Assembly (NCBI GenBank): GCA_037974665.1
Contig: CM075769.1
Coordinates: 20,672,139 to 20,736,138, forward strand
Origin: Ehretia macrophylla
Taxonomy: Eukaryota > Streptophyta > Magnoliopsida > Boraginales > Ehretiaceae
Reading direction: 5' to 3'
DNA length: 64,000 nucleotides
Position 1 is the first letter of the stretch. Each line of letters starts with the position of its first letter. Positions 58,879 through 64,000 of the stretch are shown in pieces. Both the position numbers and the translations under genes were made by a program. The notes beneath the pieces were generated by a model. It saw only the letters and a program-made list of their open reading frames with translations. It searched no databases and was not told where the DNA came from.

Positions 58879-59735
58879 TCAAGCTGGAGCATATATATCA
58901 TAGGTGCCCAGCTTGTTACAAATGTATTCTACTCGAGGACCTCTCAAAGATATGGTAAACAGATCAGCTAATTGATCACTAAAACTAACAAAAGAAGTAA
59001 CAATCTCCTTTGACAACAATTTCTCTCTCACAAAGTGGCAATCAATCTCGATATGCTTGGTCCGTTCGTGGAACATTGGATTTGATGCTATATAAATCGC
59101 TGCCTGGTTGTCACACACCAGTTTCATCGGGCGAGAACAATCTATTCCAATCTTTGTGAGCAAGTGTTTAACCCATATTAACTCACAAGTAGCTACACCC
59201 ATGGCACGATATTCTAATTCATACTGGATCGAGCCACTACATCTTGCTTCTTACTCCTCCATGAGACCAAGTTTCCTCCAACAAAGACATAATATCTAGA
59301 GGTGGAACGTCTATCAAACGGACAACCTGCCCAATCAGCATCTATATAACCAATTGACCTATATGTGCCCTCAATCATTGTACAATAACCCTTTCCCTGG
59401 AGCACCTTTTATGTACTTAAGAATACGTATAATTCCCTCCCAATAATTTTCTCGCGGAGAGTTCATAAACTGACTGACAACACTTACTGCAAACGAGATA
59501 TCTAGGCGAGTTACTGTAAGGTAGTTAAGTTTTCCAACCAACTTCTATACCTACCTGGATCGGATATCAACTCTCCTTCATTAGGATCTAGTTTTACGTT
59601 TGGGTCCATAGAAGAGTCACAAGGTCGAGCACCAAGCATCCCTGCTTCACTCAATGTATCTAAGGCATATTTGAGTTGAGAAATAAATATCCCTTGCTTT
59701 GATTGTGCCACTTCAATCCCCAGAAAGTATCTCAA
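58879..59735 (-). pseudogene. E6 RT end and RNase H
   Basis: The top piece (59511-59735) is the end of RT (YFLGIEVAQSKQGIFISQ). RNase H follows with IDADWAGC (59214-59405) and CDNQAAIYIASNP plus ERTKHIEIDCHFVREK (58879-59202). Frameshifts lie near 59555 and 59215. The polyprotein ends just before the polypurine tract. Confidence 0.92.
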
Positions 59736-60653
59736 TTATCCCAAGTCCTTTGTTTGGAATTGTTAGTGAAGAAAAGTCTTCAAGTCCTATATACATTCCA
59801 TGTCATCCTCGGTTATTATGATATCATCAACATACACAATCAACAAAAGATGTTTACCAGAGGATGAATGTCGATAGAATACTGAATGATCAATTCCACA
59901 ACGGGTCAAACCAAACTCCAATACAACCATACTGAATCGACCAAACCAAGCCCGAGAAGACTGTTTCAAACTATACAAAGCCTTCTTAAGACGACACACC
60001 TTACCAGACTCCTCTTGAGCAACAAACCCTGGCGGTTGCTCCATATAGACCTCCCCATCAAGGTCACCATTCAGAAAAGCATTTTTGATATCTAACTGGT
60101 GAAGTGCCCAGTGGAACATAGCAACCAACGAGAGGAAAACACGAAGCGAGGACATCTTTGCGACAAGAGAGAAAATATCCTTATAATCAACTCCATAGAC
60201 TTGTGTATAACCCTTGGCCACGAGACAAGCCTTCAAACGATCCATAGAACCATCAGGTGAGATCTTCCCAACATACACCCAACGACAGCCAACCAAGGAT
60301 TTCCCAAGCGGAAGATCAACCAATTCCCAAGTCGCATTATTATGGAAGGCAGACATCTCTTCTAACATAGCAGCACGCCAGCCAAGATGAGCAAGAGCCT
60401 CAGTAACAAACCTGGGGATAGAAACTGAGGAAAGAGAGACAACAAAAGAAGCATAGGAAAGAGATAAAGATGTATAAGAAGCAAAGTTAGAGATAGGATG
60501 CGGCGTAGTACAAGTTCGAGTACCTTTTCGTAGAGCAATAGGGAGGTCGAGGTCAAAAGGCACAGGCTGTGATGTAGGAACTAGAGACGACGAACCGGCT
60601 GGTATAAGGCTAAGGGGTGGATGAGGACGGCACGTATAAACCTGAAGATCAGG
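59736..60653 (-). pseudogene. E6 reverse transcriptase
   Basis: This is the Copia RT: TWELVDLP, CRWVYVGKISPDGS, QLDIKNAFLNGDL with the first catalytic Asp and LLIVYVDDIIIT with the YVDD box (59787-60563). Gly of the usual KQGYTQ-type motif reads AKGYTQVYGVDY. It stops after DDMECI, and at least two stops lie between it and the RT end segment. Confidence 0.93.
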
Positions 60654-61743
60654 TCAATCTAGGCGTGATGATGGAGACAGCGGCAGTGGGTGTACAGGAG
60701 AGGTAGTGGTGAAAGTGGGAGTCGGCAATGGTAAAGACTCTAGCACCATGTCAGAGGGGGTAAGGGTGGAGAAATAAGAATCAGACTCAAAGAATGTGAC
60801 ATCGGTACAAACAAACATCTTATTTAATAGTGGGGAGTAACAACGATACCCTTTTTGGTGACGTGTGTACCCAATGAAAACACATTTGATAGAGCGAACA
60901 CCCAACTTATCCGACCTAGGAGCAAGATGATGAACAAAATAGACACAACCAAAAACTTGTGGAGGTAAAGCATAAATGGAATCACGAGGAAAAAGAATAG
61001 AGAACGTAATCTGATCATGTAACACAGATGACGACATACGATTAATAAGATAGCATGCAGTAAGGACAACATCATCCCAAAAACATAAGGGGACGTTCAT
61101 ATGAAGAAGAAGAGTACGAGCAGTTTCTATGAGGTGGCAGTTCTTTCTCTCAGCCACTCTATTTTGTTGGGGAGTGTGAGAGCAAGAAGATTGATGAAGG
61201 ATGCCTTGTGAGGCCATAAATGAGCAAAAGGATGTAGAGAAATATTCTTTAGCATTATCACTACACAAAGTACGAATAGTTATACCAAATTGAGTACGAA
61301 TTTCAGCACAAAAGGAGGAAAAGATAGAAAACAACTCTGATCGATCTTTCATTAAGAATAGCCAAGTCATATGACAATAATCGTCGATAAATGTAACAAA
61401 ATAACAAAAACCAATTTTGGAGGTCGTACGACAAGGACCCTAAACATCATAATAAATTAAGACAAAAGGGGCACTAGCCCGTTTATTGACGCAACTGACA
61501 AAAGGACTACGATAGTGTTTGCCTAACTGACAAGACTCATAAGAAATTTCACGAACAGAGCTAAGACTAGGAACCATCTTCTTGAGGCTGGATAGAGAAG
61601 GGTGACCGAGACAACAATGGACTTGCTCAAGAGAATGAGTAACAAGGCACATTGTAGGTAATCCAACATCAAGATAGTAAAGTTCGTGCTTTTCACGCTC
61701 GGTACCAATCTGCTCGTGCATCCTCAGATCCTGAACAAAGACA
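60654..61743 (-). pseudogene. E6 integrase
   Basis: The zinc domain is at 61440-61721 (HCCLGHPSLSSLKK, then SCQLGKH). The core has DV before a stop at 61440-61442 where Trp fits, then RTLCSDNAKEYFS and HTPQQNRVAERKN with the second Asp and the Glu (60654-61370). The tail with KCVFIGYTRHQKGYRCY is typical of Copia integrase. The frame is the same as RT but shifted against protease near 61745. Confidence 0.92.
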
Positions 61744-62100
61744 GAACTAGGAGTAATGTAATAGAACAGTTAAGATGTTTAGTGAGTTTACTGACAGATA
61801 ACAAGTTAAAAGAAAATTTGGGAAGATACAAAACAGAAGGTAGGGAAATAGAAGAAGTAGGATGAGCCGATCCAACAGCACACACAGAGATCGATGAACC
61901 ATTTGTGAGCGTGACAGTGGGAAAGGAACCAAACCGAAGGTCAGACAACAAGTTGACATTACCGCTCATATGATCTGAGGCACCTGAATCAATTACCCAT
62001 GGGGTATGACGAGGCAAAGTCTGAGTGAGGCATGCAGTAAAAGAACTAGCATGAGCAAGAGAAGTAGTAGAGGAAGGCATTGAAGGATGAAGGCCTGTTG
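61724..62100 (-). pseudogene. E6 aspartic protease
   Basis: WVIDSGASDHMSGN carries the intact D-S-G active site (residue 31 of the open stretch 61724-62080), followed by LPKFSFNLLSVSKLT. Frameshifts near 62095 (against gag) and 61745 (against integrase) isolate it. Confidence 0.92.
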
Positions 62101-63104
62101 GGATGCTTGAAACTGAAGGAATTGAGAGTATTCCACCTCGAGAATAGAAACCATGGACTGCGTTATGGGCACCTATGAAGAACCATCCTGTGATAAGGAA
62201 TTGTCAAAAGACTCCATTTGAGCAGCATTAGCCACACGAGGTAGGCGACCATGAAAGGTCCAACAAGTATCACGAACATGGCCAAGCTTGTTACAATAGG
62301 TACAACGAGTTCGCTGCCTAGTGCCTGAGCAACCCCCGCCACGACCACCATCATTACATCCTCGACCACAACCCCCTCGAGATTGACCATCATCTCGTCC
62401 ATGAGAATGTGTGATAAGAACAGAATGATCAGGAAGAGAAGCAGAGGGTGGATGATGAGAATGAGCACGACTCAAACGAGCATAAGCTTCTCTCAAAGTG
62501 GGCAAAGTGGAGCTCGACAAAAGTTGAGATCGAATAGTATTATAATCAGATAAGAGGCCGCGAAGCCAAAGAACAAGACAAAGTTGTTCCCATTGAGTCT
62601 CAATTGTCTTGGGATCTGTACTGACAGGGAAAAGATCACGAAATTCGGTCACAGAACTCTGAAATTGACTGTAATACTCAGTTAATCCCATATCAGTTGT
62701 TTGACCACGTAACATATTAGAAACCACATCATAGATACGAGTAACCTGACTGGAGACCATGTCTTTGGCGGAGGTCCAAATAGACTTACAAGTCCGGCAA
62801 GTATGAAAGACATTATGAAGAGACAGCTCAAAAGATTGCCACAACAAACTGACTAGTTGAGCATCAACACGACGCTATACCCGAGTATCTGCCTCCGACA
62901 AAGTGGCTGAAGCATCGGAAGTAAGATGATCTTCTAATCCTTGACCAAGGAACCATATTTCAACAACAACTGACCAATAGGAGTAATTACGACCATTAAG
63001 CTTGGTCGTAGTAATTGTGGGAGTGCCTGAGAAGGAAGGGACCACCACAATCGTGGTCGAACTAGAACCATTACCAGAAGTCACAGTTGTAGACGAAGTC
63101 ATGA
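62101..63104 (-). pseudogene. E6 gag
   Basis: It starts at the ATG near 63102 (MTSSTTVTSG). Visible are the Copia Gag start LNGRNYSYWS, a helical capsid region (62173-62847) and one CCHC knuckle CTYCNKLGHVRDTC. A TAG at 62875-62877 interrupts it where Trp would fit. Confidence 0.9.
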
Positions 63105-63844
63105 TAAAGCAACGGGAACAAAAAACCAAGTAGCGACAAAGCAAACGTCGTTGTGCAGCATCCTGCACGAAAGAATACTAAACAAGCTCCCACGTCACAA
63201 ATAGGAAGTCAACAAAGCACCATAGAACTAAAGAGGCATTGCTATAGAGGGCTGTAAGCTACTGTTCTGTAATTTTTTTTTTTTAGTGAATCCTACTGTT
63301 AAGACGATCTGAGGAGAAAGGAGCAAGAATCCGGCAAAAGGGCATACGGAAACAGAGATAGCAGACCATGGCGAGACTGCTGGTGGTCACTGATGGCAGC
63401 GCGTGGGAGTCACACGCGACTGGATGAGGCACGTGAGGTCACGTGCGGCTGCGGACGATGACGGGACGAACTGGGCTCTGGTCAAAATTGGGAGAGGAGA
63501 ACAATGGTAGAGTTATTTTGGCAGAAAGAGGCGTGGATGATGGCGTATGAGAGCAAAGACATGCGGAAGAACCCTAGATGGGGTTTCCGGCACTCCGGCC
63601 ACCAGCAAGGCAATGGCAACAGTTGGCTAGGGTCGCATTTGGGAGGGAAAGAGGCTGACGCCGTCAGTTGAGGTCACCGTCTTTGGGAGCCGTGGCAACA
63701 AAGAGGGAAACTAAGGTTAGGGATAGGGTTTTCGGTGTGTTTGTTTTTTTGTTTTTTTTTGTTTTGGTTGGACAAGTGGAAAAGGAAAATTAAAAAAAAA
63801 AAATATTGGCTAGGGTTAATGTTATAACATGGCTCTAGATACCA
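63105..63844 (-). promoter_or_regulatory. E6 leader and primer-binding site
   Basis: This is the untranslated leader. The sense site TGGTATCTAGAGCC (complement of 63831-63844) directly abuts the LTR and resembles the tRNA-Met site with one extra base. A and T runs lie at 63276-63284 and 63741-63805. GC-rich sequence at 63360-63680 gives short frames without recognisable domains. Confidence 0.8.
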
Positions 63845-63988
63845 TGTTAAAAGAAAGAAAGACATAGAATATGTAGAATGAATATAGTGAATGGCTTCGT
63901 GTCTATGATTAAGCACTAGCCCTTATTTATATATCATAACACAAGTACGCATTATCAATTTCTCCGATGTGAGATACTACTTTCAACA
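63845..63988 (-). repeat. E6 5' LTR
   Basis: The 144-bp partner of 58728-58871, four differences seen. It is followed by the duplication GTAGG at 63989-63993 and seven more bases of the V-type LTR up to the window end. Confidence 0.93.
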
Positions 63989-64000
63989 GTAGGTTTAAAT

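Larger units (their letters stand above)
58728..63988 (-). mobile_element. E6, degenerate Ty1/Copia element
   Basis: This 5.26-kb element has 144-bp LTRs (four differences seen) and a perfect duplication GTAGG (58723-58727, 63989-63993). The minus-strand order is gag, protease, integrase, RT, RNase H, which defines Ty1/Copia. Short LTRs and total length resemble the Ale/Retrofit group (tentative). Many stops and at least four frameshifts make it inactive. Confidence 0.93.

Noticed and set aside
63360-63720. GC-richer block near the right edge as a captured gene fragment
   Set aside because: It lies in the E6 leader, has no recognisable protein motif, and leaders of this kind often differ in composition.

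Overview
The window is plant nuclear DNA made almost entirely of nested retrotransposons. I found no host gene, no tRNA or rRNA gene and no CRISPR-like array. The evidence for a plant, probably a eudicot with AT-rich intergenic DNA, is: Ty3/Gypsy chromodomain elements, a Ty1/Copia element with 144-bp LTRs, an Athila-like element with a degenerate tRNA-Asp-type primer site, an L1-like LINE, a TRIM, and priming sites of the initiator-tRNA-Met type. The species cannot be read from the sequence. Element names (E1-E6, and LTR types W, X, Z, U, V, T) are mine.

Layout. 1-2900 is the 3' end of a minus-strand chromodomain Gypsy element (E1). 2901-3536 and 13054-13175 are a small TRIM with three LTR copies, split by E2, a complete but broken 9.5-kb minus-strand Gypsy element (3537-13048, target duplication GGACC). 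13176-20103 holds a plus-strand X-type element remnant (E3), two further LTR fragments (V, U) and a 2.46-kb solo LTR (17560-20017, GGGAA). An L1-like LINE on the plus strand runs through 20104-21319, 39075-40358 and 42712-43230. It is split by a minus-strand Z element (21320-39069, CTCTA) and by a Z-type solo LTR (40359-42706, TGGAG). Inside the Z element sit a W-type solo LTR (23146-30220), which carries a very young gag-only Gypsy element E4 (25438-30114, ATGTA), and an Athila-like deletion derivative (30579-37982, GTGTA). The Athila-like element carries a 4.66-kb solo LTR (32285-36944, CAACC), which itself holds LINE tails. From 43231 a U-type LTR is split by the non-autonomous X element E5 (43660-50302, ATAAC) and by a T-type LTR (from 50755). 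The T-type LTR holds a 4.4-kb solo LTR (53067-57441, TAAGT). A V-type LTR starts at 57531 and is split by the degenerate Copia element E6 (58728-63988, GTAGG).

How the parts relate. E2 encodes recognisable Gag, protease, RT, RNase H and integrase, all with stop codons. E5 and E3 carry no gag-pol but share LTR blocks with E2, and E5 also shares the leader next to the primer site, so they look like non-autonomous partners of that lineage. E4 keeps an open 704-aa Gag-protease frame and differs by one base between its LTRs.

The most unusual signal is structural. Most Gypsy LTRs here, from families with otherwise divergent sequence, share an ordered set of hairpins. Their stems change in a compensatory way while two of the loops (CTACTTT and ATCCGGA) are conserved. 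A separate hairpin, often with an AGGA loop, lies just upstream of the polypurine tract in at least four Gypsy elements. Both sets were found by eye and need a covariation test.
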